A DNA stretch of 64,000 nucleotides, taken from Lathyrus oleraceus (Eukaryota; Streptophyta; Magnoliopsida; Fabales; Fabaceae). A model generated the notes under the pieces. That model was not told where the DNA came from. It worked only from the letters and a program-made list of their open reading frames with translations, and made no database searches. Below, piece after piece: positions 11,175 through 22,123 of this stretch. Position numbers and translations under genes: made by a program. Each line of letters begins with the position of its first letter. Position 1 is the stretch's first letter. The DNA is taken from the NCBI RefSeq assembly GCF_024323335.1, contig NC_066579.1:355949400-356013399 (forward strand). The letters are read 5' to 3'.

Positions 11175-11384
11175 TTCTGCTGAAATAAACAGCGAGAAGA
11201 TAAGATACCTGTTCATAAGAAACCTGTGATGCAATAATATGGTATGTAGATGCTTATGCAATGTTTTCAAGGACCGTAGGATTTAAATTTGTTTAAACCA
11301 CCAAAAAGTAAAGTTTTATTAGTAATAAACTTGTTTGCCCCTTGGGCTTACAATAAAAATGAAATGAATACAAAAAATGGGGTT

Positions 11385-12722
11385 TTAAGTCTCCCATGGA
11401 CGTTTCCTCTTTGTGTTGAGGTATGAGTTGAGATTCCGCTCCTCGTGAAGTTGTTTTTTTAGCTCCAGGATTCTTTCCTGACTTGCCTTGTAATGAGTCT
11501 CAAAAGTATCTCTTTGCTCCTTCAACTGGATCCAGGACCTCTGTAACTCTTCCATGTCAGTGGGCATGTCTGGATGAAGAATGATGTAAGAAGTATCTCC
11601 TTCAGCAACAGGCTCCATGGTAACTGGCAGGATAGCAGGATATGGCATCATAAGAGTCTGAGCACGAGATCGTACCCATCTGAGATATGGTTCCATAGGA
11701 ATAGTGTACTTGGGTTCCAGAGTCTTGCTGTCAACCTTGTTCACTTTACCCCATGCTCGTATGAACCTTTGACGGTAACCTTGAAGATCGTTGTCGTAGT
11801 CGAACACAATACCCTGAATAAGCATGTCATGAGGACCATCAGTCCGAGCGTAACCAAACTGACGTAGAGCTAAAGAAGGGTTGTAGGTAATGCCCCCTCT
11901 TATGCCAAGAAGTGGCACATTAGGGAACTCCCCACAACGGTCAATGATGGTAACATTCTCCATAGATATAGAGCACCAATGAATATCTGAATGAGAAAGT
12001 GACATAATCCTCTTGGACCACCTGAACCCTTGTTCATTCTTCATCACTGATCGAGGAAGGTGAGAAATAAACCACCTAGATAATAGAGGTATGCAACACA
12101 TCAGAGTTCCTCGTGCCTTCGTAGTACGGGTATGAAGAGAGTGTAAGATGTCTCCAAGTAATGTAGGCACAAGATTGCGAGTCAGAAATATGTTGATGGC
12201 GTGTACGTCTATGAACTGGTCTGGATTGGGGAACAATACTAAGCCATAAATCAATAGGGCTAAGATCTCCTCAAAAGCATCATAACTCATAGCCTTCAGG
12301 AATACTTGAGCTTTCTCCATCAATACCTTAGCAAGAATACCCTTAACTCCACTCCTTGTTTCTAGGACAATGTCTGATTTCTTTAAATGTAAGGCTGCAG
12401 CAATGACTTCAGGTTTAGGCTCTTTTTCCAAGCCTGTGAAGGGTTTCTGATCAAGAATAGGTATACCCAGAAGCTTGGAGAACTCTTCCATTGTAGGAAC
12501 CAGCTGATAGTCGGGAAATGTGAAGCAATGATGTTTAGGGTCAAAGAACTGAAACAGGACACTCATCATGTCTTCATTGAACCTTGAAGTGACTAGGTCC
12601 AGTAGGTGACCATGCCTCTTGATGAACTGGGAGTTTTCAGAAACTTGAGAGACCAATTCCTTAAGCTTAGGAGGTATTCCTACAAAGTTGATCCGGATAG
12701 TATTCCTACGAGCAGAAGCCAT
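11385..12722 (-). CDS. Ogre ORF1 protein of element A (function unknown)
   Basis: An uninterrupted frame of 445 residues starts at ATG 12722 (MASARRNTIRINFVG). I prefer this over the TTG four codons upstream. It lies upstream of gag, the position of the extra ORF1 that sets Ogre apart from other Tat elements. The protein resembles the plant-mobile-domain-like family of retroelement ORF1 and host proteins. Visible segments are FFDPKHHCFTFPDYQLVPTM and IDVHAINIFL in the first half, and a predicted coiled coil near the C-terminus (about 385-435, EELQRSWIQLKEQRDTFE). It ends in a basic KRKRPWET. It is the only gene of A without a visible break, although pol is gutted. The family function is not known to me. 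Confidence 0.75.
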   Translation of the reverse strand: MASARRNTIRINFVGIPPKLKELVSQVSENSQFIKRHGHLLDLVTSRFNEDMMSVLFQFFDPKHHCFTFPDYQLVPTMEEFSKLLGIPILDQKPFTGLEKEPKPEVIAAALHLKKSDIVLETRSGVKGILAKVLMEKAQVFLKAMSYDAFEEILALLIYGLVLFPNPDQFIDVHAINIFLTRNLVPTLLGDILHSLHTRTTKARGTLMCCIPLLSRWFISHLPRSVMKNEQGFRWSKRIMSLSHSDIHWCSISMENVTIIDRCGEFPNVPLLGIRGGITYNPSLALRQFGYARTDGPHDMLIQGIVFDYDNDLQGYRQRFIRAWGKVNKVDSKTLEPKYTIPMEPYLRWVRSRAQTLMMPYPAILPVTMEPVAEGDTSYIILHPDMPTDMEELQRSWIQLKEQRDTFETHYKASQERILELKKQLHEERNLNSYLNTKRKRPWET

Positions 12723-12734
12723 GACCTGCAACAA

Positions 12735-13319
12735 AGATAAATCCTTTGGTCCTTGAAATGGTTAGTGAAAATGCTATGCTTATGATGCATGATGATGCTA
12801 TGATGTTATGCTCAATCACAAACATGTGGCACACACAAACAAGTCACACAATAGCCCTAGGTTTGAAGGCTTGCATGAGGTTTAAAGGTAAGTACCCTCC
12901 CCTGAAGTTTAGTTGATTCATCATGTCCTACAAAAGTACCTAGGTTCTAAGGGATCTCAAAATCATTGATCCTTCACAAGGGTGGTTGTTCAGTAGGCAA
13001 CTTACTTGCCAACCAAAACCCTCCAAGTTTAGGATCTTAATGAGTGTAGTATCGAGTATCAACCAACTTCAGTCTTCACCAAAGCCGGTTATCTCACTAC
13101 TTTCTAAAGGCCAAGATGGGATGACTAGGGTTCTAAAAGTCAGTTAGTGTATTGACAACATATGGCAGTCTCATACTATCCTCAACTTGCTTAAGGAACA
13201 TAAGCACCAACCAAGAAGTCACACTAACTATGGCCACCAGATCAACCATATCGATATACGCCGTACAGTTTCCTTGGTCTATTGCCATTTACCTAAGGTA
13301 CACTAGATCCGGGTTAGGG
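12735..13319 (-). other. Element A 5' leader between primer site and ORF1, interrupted by the chromovirus
   Basis: Non-coding. It continues at 22003-22102 on the other side of the insertion. I see no conserved frame. Confidence 0.6.
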
Positions 13320-13324
13320 TCTTT
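13320..13324. repeat. Target site duplication of the chromovirus, left copy (tcttt)
   Basis: Identical to 22003-22007, immediately outside the two LTRs. It proves an integrase-mediated insertion into element A. Confidence 0.9.
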
Positions 13325-13957
13325 TGTAACACCCCAATTAAAATAAGCTAATTATTTAATTTAAATTAATATTTTATTTATTAATTTAATTGAATAATTG
13401 GAAGTTTGGATTAATATTATTATTTTGGAATAATAATTATTGGGATTATTATTATTGGATTATTATTTTATAATTGGAATAAAAGTGGAAAATCAGTAAA
13501 AAGGTCCCATTTGGTAAAAAGGTTATTGTTTTCACGTGAAAAGGAAAAAGAGACAGAACGTGGAAAAGGGCAAAAAGAGAACCAGAAAACGAAGGTTGAA
13601 GGAAGGAGAAGCTTGGAGCTCAGAGGCTGCCGGATTAACTCAGGTAAGGGGGGTTTATCGTTGATTGACGGGTATTATATGATAATATGTCATGGGTAGT
13701 GATAGACCTTTAATTTACCTTTGAATTGGATGATTATGATGAATTTGTGGAATTACTTGATGAACGAAAGTGGGTGATAATCGAAAGAAATTCGTAAGAA
13801 TTGTATGTGATAATGTTAGGAGTTGTGAAATCGAATGGAGAATGAATCGGGTCAGATGATATGAGTGATTTCTGTGTAAATATGGACTGTGGAAGGGTAG
13901 ATCGAATAGAACTCGTAGCAGAAAAGCCATTGTAGATCTGAGAATGCTGGTTTCTGG

Positions 13958-14189
13958 TCATACGCGTATGGCACTAGGCAATACGCGTATGGGATGGCTG
14001 GTACGCGTATGGCGCTAGGCAATACGCGTATGGATGAGGAAGATGAAGTTTTGAACGTAAAATGGTCTCTGGTGGTACGCGTATGGGGAAGTGATACGCG
14101 TAGCATACGCGTATGGAATTGGGCAATACGCGTATGGCTGGGTCAGGATTTGGGCAATACGCGTATGGGCATAGGCGATACGCGTATGG
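13958..14189 (+). repeat. Cluster of ten ACGCGT palindromes in the chromovirus LTR
   Basis: Ten occurrences of (A)TACGCGTA, most followed by TGG, lie in about 230 bp at irregular spacing. Each is a palindrome of 8-10 bp with two CpG sites, in an otherwise CpG-poor region. The 3' LTR has the same cluster near 20567-20798. An 81-codon frame runs through it, but its repeats simply reflect the DNA motif. Confidence 0.85.
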
Positions 14190-14532
14190 GCAGGATTGTG
14201 ATTTCCTGTGCTGTTGTCGTGCAGTTTTTGACTGTTTAGGCTGAGTAGTGAGACTTAGCTGAGGTATGATGAAATAGGGATCAATTCCCGTTGTTTTGAG
14301 TAGTATAGTTATTAGTAGAGTGTGCTAATACTGTATTTGATTTATAGCATGTTGTGATATGCTTTTGTGATAAATGTATTGACAATGTGTGTTGGTTGGT
14401 ATGCATTATACTGTAAATGTATCAGTTATGTATGCATCTGTGAATAGACTGTCATATGTTTATTCTTGAGTTGTTGTTGTTGTTGCATTGCTAGGTGATT
14501 AGCATGCATAGTCTAGCCTTTGGGGGCTGTAG

Positions 14533-14835
14533 CTAATTCCCATTGTGAGGAATTAGTGAGTTGTGGATTGTTGTTGATGCTTGCATACTAAATGAGTAGC
14601 GTGCATAGTCTAGCCTGTGGGGCTGTAGCTAATTCCCATGGTGAGGAATTAGTGAGTGAGTCATTAGATCTCAATGAGTGGGACTAGTGAGCTCAGTAGC
14701 CGTATCCAGAGGGATCGGTGAGCTTGGACTATATGTTCAAGAAGAGTCGGTACCGCATTTCATGGAGTCTCATTGCATAATGAATGCATGGCATAGCCTG
14801 TGGGGCTGTAGCTAATTCCCATTGTGAGGAATTAG
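14533..14835 (+). repeat. Three hairpin-containing repeats in the chromovirus LTR
   Basis: CTAATTCC and GGAATTAG flank an 8-nt loop (CATTGTGA or CATGGTGA) at 14533-14556, 14629-14652 and 14812-14835. Each is preceded by TAGCCT(G/T)TGGGG and GCTGTAG. The 8-bp stem is perfect in all copies. Copies recur in the 3' LTR. Confidence 0.75.
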
Positions 14836-15397
14836 TGAGTAAATCGTTGTGTTGTGTTGTTGGTGTTGAGCATGTTTTGATATATACATATGCTATTTGT
14901 TATTGTTGAGTATGAGGTTTGCGTTGATACTGCCGTTATGGAGTGGGTAGTCTGGTTAGGGTGATTTGATGCGTTATTTACTTAACATTACATGTTGTTG
15001 TATAATGCTTGTTATATTAAATGAGAAACTCACCCTTACACTATTTTTCAGGTAACCAGCTATGAGTGAATAGAAGTTAATGCTTGGAGTCTAGAGTAGT
15101 CTCCTAAGGGGTCATGCTCTGATAGATGTAACATCGGGATGGGATGTTTGAATATGTTTGATTTTGTTGTTGATCAACTTTACATGTAAAGTGGTACACG
15201 ATTTAAATGTTGATTTTTAGTATCCGCTGCGAATTATGCAAAGAACCTTATTTGGATTAAATAAATGAGCATGACGGGTTAATTTGATGAATGTTGTGAA
15301 ATAATTGTGTGACACCCTTCGGGGCATAATTACTCTGATTAATGTGTTATTATTTTTAATTAAATATTTTGGGGTATTTAGAAGGGTGTTACATTAG

Positions 15398-15410
15398 TGG
15401 TATCAGAGCA
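15398..15410 (+). other. Primer binding site of the chromovirus (tRNA-iMet type)
   Basis: TGGTATCAGAGCA starts four bases after the LTR end. It complements the 3' end of plant initiator tRNA-Met, the usual primer of chromoviruses. Confidence 0.9.
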
Positions 15411-15519
15411 TAGTCGGTCGTGTCGAGTCGTAATTATTCTGTTTCCCCTGTACGGGATAGGTGTTGTTTAACCCTATCAGTACTTATTGTTTTAGCTTGT
15501 TTGGGTTTTCGGAATAGAG

Positions 15520-18500
15520 ATGGCTGGAAGAGGTAGAGATGATGCTGCGATTGCTGAGGCTCTGGGTATGCTAGCTGGAGTCCTTGGAGGAAATCCTAAT
15601 GTTGTGGGAATGGGAGCTGCTCGTCAGTTGAGTGAGTTCCAGAAGAACAATCCTCCAATGTTCAAGGGAGCATACGATCCAGATGGCGCTCAGAAGTGGT
15701 TGAAGGAGATAGAGAGAATCTTCAGAGTAACTGAGTGTGCTGATAACCAGAAGGTCAGGTTCGGTACACATATGCTGTCCGAGGAGGCTGATGATTGGTG
15801 GGTTGCTACCCGCACTGAGTTGGAAACTGCTGGAAATGCTGATATTTCTTGGGCTGTGTTCAGAGAGAGATTTCTGAGGAAGTATTTTCCCGAGGATGTC
15901 AGAGGAAAGAAAGAGATAGAATTCTTGGAATTGAAGCAGGGTAACAGGTCTGTTACGGAGTATGCTGCGAAGTTCACAGAGCTGTCAAAGTACTATACTC
16001 CTTATAGTGAGGCTGCTGGAGAATTTTCGAAGTGTGTGAAGTTTGAGAACGGGTTGCGTCCCGAGATCAAGCAGGCAATTGGATATCAGCGAATCAGGGT
16101 GTTTTCTGATTTGGTTGACTGTTGCAGGATTTTTGAACAGGATTCCAAGGCCAGAGCTGAGAACTATCAGCAGAGAGTTGATAGGAAAGGTAAGAATCAG
16201 ATTGATCGTGGGAAACCGTATGCAGCTGGCAAAGGTTTCCAGAGGCAGAGTGGGATGAAAAGGCCTAGTGGGGGAGACTCTAGTGCTCCTGTTAAGTGTT
16301 ACAGATGTGGTCGGGCTGGACATCGTGTTCATGAGTGTACCAGTGCTGAGATGAAATGTTTCAAGTGTGGAAAAGGTGGTCATTTGGCTGCAGAGTGCCG
16401 GTTGAAGACTGTGACTTGTTTCAACTGTGGAGAGTTGGGTCATATCAGTCCACAGTGTCCAAAGCCAAAGAAAGAGAATCAGTCAGGAGGCAAGGTTTTT
16501 GCTTTATCGGGTTCTGAGACTTCTGCAGATGATCGTTTGATCCGAGGTACGTGTTATATTAATGGCTTTCCTCTTGTAGCTATTATTGACACAGGTGCGA
16601 CTCATTCTTTTATATCTTTGGATTGTGCTGTGAAACTTAAGTTAGAGATATCTGAGATGCTTGGTAGTATGGTGATTGATACTCCTGCGAAGGGTTCAGT
16701 GACTACTACTTCTGTTTGTCTGAGTTGTCCTTTGAGTATTTTTGGTAGAGATTTTGGGATAGACCTTGTGTGTCTTCCATTAGTGCAGATTGACGTTATT
16801 CTGGGTATGAACTGGTTGGTGTTCAACCGAGTTTCTATCAACTGTTTTGATAAGACTGTGATATTCCCTGAGATTGAAGAAGGAAAGAGTTTGTTTCTAT
16901 CAGCCAGGCAGGTGAATGAGGAAGTAGCAGATGGGGCAGAGTTGTTTATGCTGTTAGCAACCTTGGAGGCTAAAGATAAACTGGTGATTGGCGATCTGGC
17001 TGTGGTGTGTGATTTTCCCGATGTGTTTCCGGAAGAGGTGAACGAATTGCCACCAGAACGTGAAGTTGAGTTCTCGATTGATTTGGTACCTGGTACTAGA
17101 CCGATATCGATGGCTCCGTATCGTATGTCTGCTGTTGAGCTAGCTGAATTGAAGAGTCAGTTGGAAGATTTGTTGGATAAGAAATTTATTCGTCCGAGTG
17201 TGTCACCGTGGGGTGCACCAGTGTTGTTGGTTAAGAAGAAAGAAGGTACTATGAGGTTGTGTGTGGACTACAGGCAACTGAATAAAGTGACGATCAAGAA
17301 TCGGTATCCTTTACCGAGGATTGATGATTTGATGGACCAATTGGTCGGTGCTAGTGTGTTCAGCAAAATAGATTTGAGATCGGGATATCATCAGATACGT
17401 GTGAAAACTGAGGATATTCAGAAGACTGCTTTCAGAACAAGGTATGGACATTATGAGTATTCTGTAATGCCTTTTGGCGTGACTAATGCGCCTGGAGTAT
17501 TTATGGAGTATATGAATAGGATTTTCCATCCGTACCTGGACAAGTTTGTTGTGGTGTTTATTGACGATATTTTGGTGTATTCGAAATCTGAAGAAGAGCA
17601 TGCTGAGCATTTGAGAGTGGTTTTAGGAGTTCTACGAGAAAAGAAGTTGTTTGCTAAACTCTCTAAATGTGAAGTTTGGTTAGAAGAGGTTAGTTTTCTT
17701 GGTCATGTGATTTCAAGAGGTGGTGTCGCTGTTGATCCTTCTAAGATAGAAGCGGTATCTAAGTGGGAAGCTCCTAAGTCTGTTGCTGAGATTCGAAGTT
17801 TTCTTGGTTTGGCTGGTTATTATAGGAAGTTCATTGAGGGATTTTCTAAGTTGGCATTACCGTTGACGATGTTGACCAGAAAGGGGCAAGCGTTTGTGTG
17901 GGACTCAAAATGTGAAGGAGGTTTCCAAGAGTTAAAGAGAAGGTTAACTAGCGCTCCTATTCTGATATTACCGAGTTCGTCGGAACCATTTGAGGTTTAC
18001 TGTGATGCTTCGTTGTTGGGTTTGGGTGGTGTGTTGATGCAGAATAAGCAGGTTGTAGCTTATGCTTCGAGACAACTGAAGGTTCATGAAGGGAACTATC
18101 CGACACATGATTTAGAGTTGGCAGCTGTGGTATTTGTTCTGAAGTTGTGGAGGCATTATTTGTATGGATCAAGATTTGAAGTTTTCAGTGACCATAAGAG
18201 TTTAAAGTATTTGTTTGATCAGAAAGAGCTGAATATGAGACAGAGGAGATGGTTAGAATTTCTGAAGGATTATGATTTTGGTTTGAATTACCATCCGGGT
18301 AAAGCAAATGTAGTAGCTGATGCATTGAGCCGGAAGTCATTGCATATGTCTATGTTAATGGTTAAAGAATTGGATTTGATTGAGCAGTTTAGAGACTTGA
18401 GTTTGGTGTGTGAGAGTACTCACAATAGTGTTAAATTGGGAATGCTGAAGTTAACGAGTGGTATTCTGGATGAGATCAGAGGGGGTCAGAAATCCGATAT

Positions 18501-18783
18501 GCTTTTGGTTGATAAGTTGACTCTAGTGAATCAAGGGCAAGGTGGTGAATTCAGAGTTGATGAGAATGGTGTTTTGAGATTTGGTGATCGGGTGTGTATT
18601 CCGGATGTTACTGAGCTTAAGAAGAGCATTCTTGAGGAAGGACATCGTAGTGGTTTGAGTATTCATCCTGGAGCTACGAAGATGTATCATGATTTGAAAA
18701 GGTTATTTTGGTGGCCGGGAATGAAAAGAGAAATTTGCAAGTTTTGTGTATTCCTGTTTGACTTGTCAGAAGTCAAAGATTGA
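15520..18783 (+). CDS. gag-pol: Chromovirus Gag-Pol (Gag, protease, RT, RNase H, start of integrase)
   Basis: This frame of 1,087 residues starts at ATG 15520 ([15 protein letters not shown]). Gag capsid-like sequence ([20 protein letters not shown]) is followed by three CCHC zinc knuckles beginning at about residues 260, 280 and 300. The aspartic protease motif is [10 protein letters not shown] (about 355-364). RT spans roughly 520-700, with [32 protein letters not shown] and the catalytic FIDD (about 679-682). RNase H starts near VYCDAS (about 826) and ends [10 protein letters not shown]. The HH half of the integrase zinc site (about 1041-1050) follows. The frame then breaks near the TTTT run at 18742-18745 and ends in a foreign 13-residue tail. 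Codon usage and motifs are otherwise intact. Confidence 0.9.
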   Translation: MAGRGRDDAAIAEALGMLAGVLGGNPNVVGMGAARQLSEFQKNNPPMFKGAYDPDGAQKWLKEIERIFRVTECADNQKVRFGTHMLSEEADDWWVATRTELETAGNADISWAVFRERFLRKYFPEDVRGKKEIEFLELKQGNRSVTEYAAKFTELSKYYTPYSEAAGEFSKCVKFENGLRPEIKQAIGYQRIRVFSDLVDCCRIFEQDSKARAENYQQRVDRKGKNQIDRGKPYAAGKGFQRQSGMKRPSGGDSSAPVKCYRCGRAGHRVHECTSAEMKCFKCGKGGHLAAECRLKTVTCFNCGELGHISPQCPKPKKENQSGGKVFALSGSETSADDRLIRGTCYINGFPLVAIIDTGATHSFISLDCAVKLKLEISEMLGSMVIDTPAKGSVTTTSVCLSCPLSIFGRDFGIDLVCLPLVQIDVILGMNWLVFNRVSINCFDKTVIFPEIEEGKSLFLSARQVNEEVADGAELFMLLATLEAKDKLVIGDLAVVCDFPDVFPEEVNELPPEREVEFSIDLVPGTRPISMAPYRMSAVELAELKSQLEDLLDKKFIRPSVSPWGAPVLLVKKKEGTMRLCVDYRQLNKVTIKNRYPLPRIDDLMDQLVGASVFSKIDLRSGYHQIRVKTEDIQKTAFRTRYGHYEYSVMPFGVTNAPGVFMEYMNRIFHPYLDKFVVVFIDDILVYSKSEEEHAEHLRVVLGVLREKKLFAKLSKCEVWLEEVSFLGHVISRGGVAVDPSKIEAVSKWEAPKSVAEIRSFLGLAGYYRKFIEGFSKLALPLTMLTRKGQAFVWDSKCEGGFQELKRRLTSAPILILPSSSEPFEVYCDASLLGLGGVLMQNKQVVAYASRQLKVHEGNYPTHDLELAAVVFVLKLWRHYLYGSRFEVFSDHKSLKYLFDQKELNMRQRRWLEFLKDYDFGLNYHPGKANVVADALSRKSLHMSMLMVKELDLIEQFRDLSLVCESTHNSVKLGMLKLTSGILDEIRGGQKSDMLLVDKLTLVNQGQGGEFRVDENGVLRFGDRVCIPDVTELKKSILEEGHRSGLSIHPGATKMYHDLKRLFWWPGMKREICKFCVFLFDLSEVKD

Positions 18784-19891
18784 GCATCAGAAGCCGTCTG
18801 GGCTAATGCAACCGTTGGCTATTCCAGAGTGGAAGTGGGATAGTATCAGTATGGATTTTGTTTCTGGGTTGCCGAGGACGAGTAAGAATTTTGAGGCTAT
18901 TTGGGTGATTGTTGATAGATTGACGAAGTCGGCTCATTTCATTCCGATCAGAATGGATTACCCGTTAGAGAGACTAGCTGAGTTGTATATTAAGAAGATT
19001 GTGAGTTTGCATGGTATTCCGTCTAGTATTGTTTCGGACAGAGATCCTAGATTTACATCGAAGTTCTGGGAAGGTTTGCAGAGAGCTTTGGGAACTAAGC
19101 TGAGATTGAGTTCTGCATATCATCCGCAGACTGATGGTCAGACGGAGAGGACGATTCAGTCACTAGAGGATCTTTTGAGAGCTTGTGTTTTGGAAAAAGG
19201 AGGTGCTTGGGATTGTTATTTGCCTTTGATTGAGTTCACCTACAACAATAGTTTTCATTCGAGCATTGGTATGGCACCGTTTGAAGCTTTGTATGGTAGG
19301 AGATGTCGGACGCCTTTATGTTGGTATGAGTCCGGTGAGAGTGCTGTGGTTGGACCGGAGATTGTTCAGCAAACTACAGAAAAGATTAAGATGATTCAGG
19401 ATAAGATGAGAATTGCTCAAAGTCGTCAGAAGAGTTATCATGATAGGAGGAGGAAGTCACTTGAGTTCCAAGAGGGAGATCATGTGTTTCTTCGTGTTAC
19501 TCCGATAACTGGTGTTGGTCGAGCTTTGAAGTCGAAGAAGTTGACACCTCGATTTATTGGTCCTTATCAGATTTTGGAAAGGATAGGGGAGGTAGCCTAT
19601 CGTATCGCTTTACCGCCGTCACTTGCGAATTTGCATGAGGTTTTTCATGTGTCTCAGTTGAGGAGGTACATTCCTGATCCGTCGCATGTAGTCCAAATAG
19701 ATGATGTACAGGTGAGAGATAACCTGACTGTTGAAACATCACCTATGAGGATCGAGGATCGAGAGTTGAAGCAGTTGCGGGGTAAAGAGATTGCCTTGGT
19801 GAAGGTAGCTTGGGGAGGACCAGCAGGTGGTAATGTGACTTGGGAACTTGAGAGTCAGATGAAGGAGTCTTATCCGGAGTTGTTCGCTTGA
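18746..19891 (+). pseudogene. pol: Chromovirus integrase and chromodomain, frame-shifted continuation of Pol
   Basis: The frame lies +1 relative to the upstream Gag-Pol and overlaps its end by 38 bp. It starts with the CC half of the zinc site (CLTCQKSK). It contains the catalytic triad D37 (MDFVSGLPR), D98 (VSDRDPRF) and E134 (QTDGQTERT), with the DD35E spacing. The GPY/F-like part (KKLTPRFIGPYQILERIGEVAYRIALP) and a C-terminal chromodomain-like region (RELKQLRGKEIALVKVAWGG, NVTWELESQM) follow. Chromodomains target new copies to particular chromatin. No ATG is needed if it is the rest of Pol. The break is one base in a homopolymer, so a mutation or a sequencing error are both possible. Confidence 0.85.
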
Positions 19892-19919
19892 GGTATGTTT
19901 TCGAGGACGAAAACTCTTT

Positions 19920-19933
19920 TAGTGGGGGAGAGT
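19920..19933 (+). other. Chromovirus polypurine tract
   Basis: TAGTGGGGGAGAGT directly precedes the 3' LTR start TGTAACACC at 19934. Confidence 0.85.
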
Positions 19934-22002
19934 TGTAACACCCCAATTAAAATAAGCTAATTATTTAATTTAAATTAATATTTTATTTATTAATTTAATT
20001 GAATAATTGGAAGTTTGGATTAATATTATTATTTTGGAATAATAATTATTGGGATTATTATTATTGGATTATTATTTTATAATTGGAATAAAAGTGGAAA
20101 ATCAGTAAAAAGGTCCCATTTGGTAAAAAGGTTATTGTTTTCACGTGAAAAGGAAAAAGAGACAGAACGTGGAAAAGGGCAAAAAGAGAACCAGAAAACG
20201 AAGGTTGAAGGAAGGAGAAGCTTGGAGCTCAGAGGCTGCCGGATTAACTCAGGTAAGGGGGGTTTATCGTTGATTGACGGGTATTATATGATAATATGTC
20301 ATGGGTAGTGATAGACCTTTAATTTACCTTTGAATTGGATGATTATGATGAATTTGTGGAATTACTTGATGAACGAAAGTGGGTGATAATCGAAAGAAAT
20401 TCGTAAGAATTGTATGTGATAATGTTAGGAGTTGTGAAATCGAATGGAGAATGAATCGGGTCAGATGATATGAGTGATTTCTGTGTAAATATGGACTGTG
20501 GAAGGGTAGATCGAATAGAACTCGTAGCAGAAAAGCCATTGTAGATCTGAGAATGCTGGTTTCTGGTCATACGCGTATGGCACTAGGCAATACGCGTATG
20601 GGATGGCTGGTACGCGTATGGCGCTAGGCAATACGCGTATGGATGAGGAAGATGAAGTTTTGAACGTAAAATGGTCTCTGGTGGTACGCGTATGGGGAAG
20701 TGATACGCGTAGCATACGCGTATGGAATTGGGCAATACGCGTATGGCTGGGTCAGGATTTGGGCAATACGCGTATGGGCATAGGCGATACGCGTATGGGC
20801 AGGATTGTGATTTCCTGTGCTGTTGTCGTGCAGTTTTTGACTGTTTAGGCTGAGTAGTGAGACTTAGCTGAGGTATGATGAAATAGGGATCAATTCCCGT
20901 TGTTTTGAGTAGTATAGTTATTAGTAGAGTGTGCTAATACTGTATTTGATTTATAGCATGTTGTGATATGCTTTTGTGATAAATGTATTGACAATGTGTG
21001 TTGGTTGGTATGCATTATACTGTAAATGTATCAGTTATGTATGCATCTGTGAATAGACTGTCATATGTTTATTCTTGAGTTGTTGTTGTTGTTGCATTGC
21101 TAGGTGATTAGCATGCATAGTCTAGCCTTTGGGGGCTGTAGCTAATTCCCATTGTGAGGAATTAGTGAGTTGTGGATTGTTGTTGATGCTTGCATACTAA
21201 ATGAGTAGCGTGCATAGTCTAGCCTGTGGGGCTGTAGCTAATTCCCATGGTGAGGAATTAGTGAGTGAGTCATTAGATCTCAATGAGTGGGACTAGTGAG
21301 CTCAGTAGCCGTATCCAGAGGGATCGGTGAGCTTGGACTATATGTTCAAGAAGAGTCGGTACCGCATTTCATGGAGTCTCATTGCATAATGAATGCATGG
21401 CATAGCCTGTGGGGCTGTAGCTAATTCCCATTGTGAGGAATTAGTGAGTAAATCGTTGTGTTGTGTTGTTGGTGTTGAGCATGTTTTGATATATACATAT
21501 GCTATTTGTTATTGTTGAGTATGAGGTTTGCGTTGATACTGCCGTTATGGAGTGGGTAGTCTGGTTAGGGTGATTTGATGCGTTATTTACTTAACATTAC
21601 ATGTTGTTGTATAATGCTTGTTATATTAAATGAGAAACTCACCCTTACACTATTTTTCAGGTAACCAGCTATGAGTGAATAGAAGTTAATGCTTGGAGTC
21701 TAGAGTAGTCTCCTAAGGGGTCATGCTCTGATAGATGTAACATCGGGATGGGATGTTTGAATATGTTTGATTTTGTTGTTGATCAACTTTACATGTAAAG
21801 TGGTACACGATTTAAATGTTGATTTTTAGTATCCGCTGCGAATTATGCAAAGAACCTTATTTGGATTAAATAAATGAGCATGACGGGTTAATTTGATGAA
21901 TGTTGTGAAATAATTGTGTGACACCCTTCGGGGCATAATTACTCTGATTAATGTGTTATTATTTTTAATTAAATATTTTGGGGTATTTAGAAGGGTGTTA
22001 CA
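19934..22002 (+). mobile_element. Chromovirus 3' LTR
   Basis: It has the same length (2,069 bp) as the 5' LTR. I found no substitution when comparing the lines, and the TACGCGTA cluster and the three hairpins are conserved. Confidence 0.95.
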
Positions 22003-22007
22003 TCTTT
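22003..22007. repeat. Target site duplication of the chromovirus, right copy (tcttt)
   Basis: Matches 13320-13324. Confidence 0.9.
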
Positions 22008-22102
22008 CACACATAAGAGCACCCAACAGATAAGTATAAAGCAAACAAGGCAAACAATTTTAAAGTGATCTAATTCCTAAGGGTACCCCTCTTTTATTAA
22101 AT
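22008..22102 (-). other. Element A 5' leader, part next to the primer site
   Basis: Short non-coding segment between the chromovirus insertion and A's primer binding site. It continues the leader at 12735-13319. Confidence 0.6.
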
Positions 22103-22119
22103 CCCCAGCAGAGTCGCCA
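22103..22119 (-). other. Element A primer binding site (tRNA-Arg type)
   Basis: On the minus strand TGGCGACTCTGCTGGGG starts four bases after the LTR end. It is identical to the site in element D and to the tRNA-Arg site known for Ogre elements. Ten of its bases recur in the LTR at 22171-22180. Confidence 0.88.
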
Positions 22120-22123
22120 GTTC

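Larger units (their letters stand above)
13325..15393 (+). mobile_element. Chromovirus 5' LTR
   Basis: It begins with an AT-rich block containing ATTATTATT-type inverted repeats. It then holds a cluster of TACGCGTA palindromes (13958-14189) and three hairpin repeats (14533-14835). It ends GAAGGGTGTTACA. Confidence 0.95.
13325..22002 (+). mobile_element. Tekay/Del-type chromovirus (Ty3/gypsy), complete, 8,678 bp
   Basis: Both LTRs are 2,069 bp with TGTAACACCCC...GTGTTACA ends, and I found no difference between them by eye. It has a tRNA-iMet-type primer site, a Gag-Pol frame, a chromodomain-like C-terminus, a polypurine tract and perfect tcttt duplications. Identical LTRs mean a recent insertion. 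It lies in opposite orientation to its host element A, in the leader between A's 5' LTR and ORF1. The only visible coding defect is one frame change in integrase. Confidence 0.95.

Noticed and set aside
13994..14239. An 81-codon frame in the chromovirus LTR (also 20603-20848)
   Set aside because: It is created by the TACGCGTATGG repeats inside an LTR and has no similarity to a known protein.
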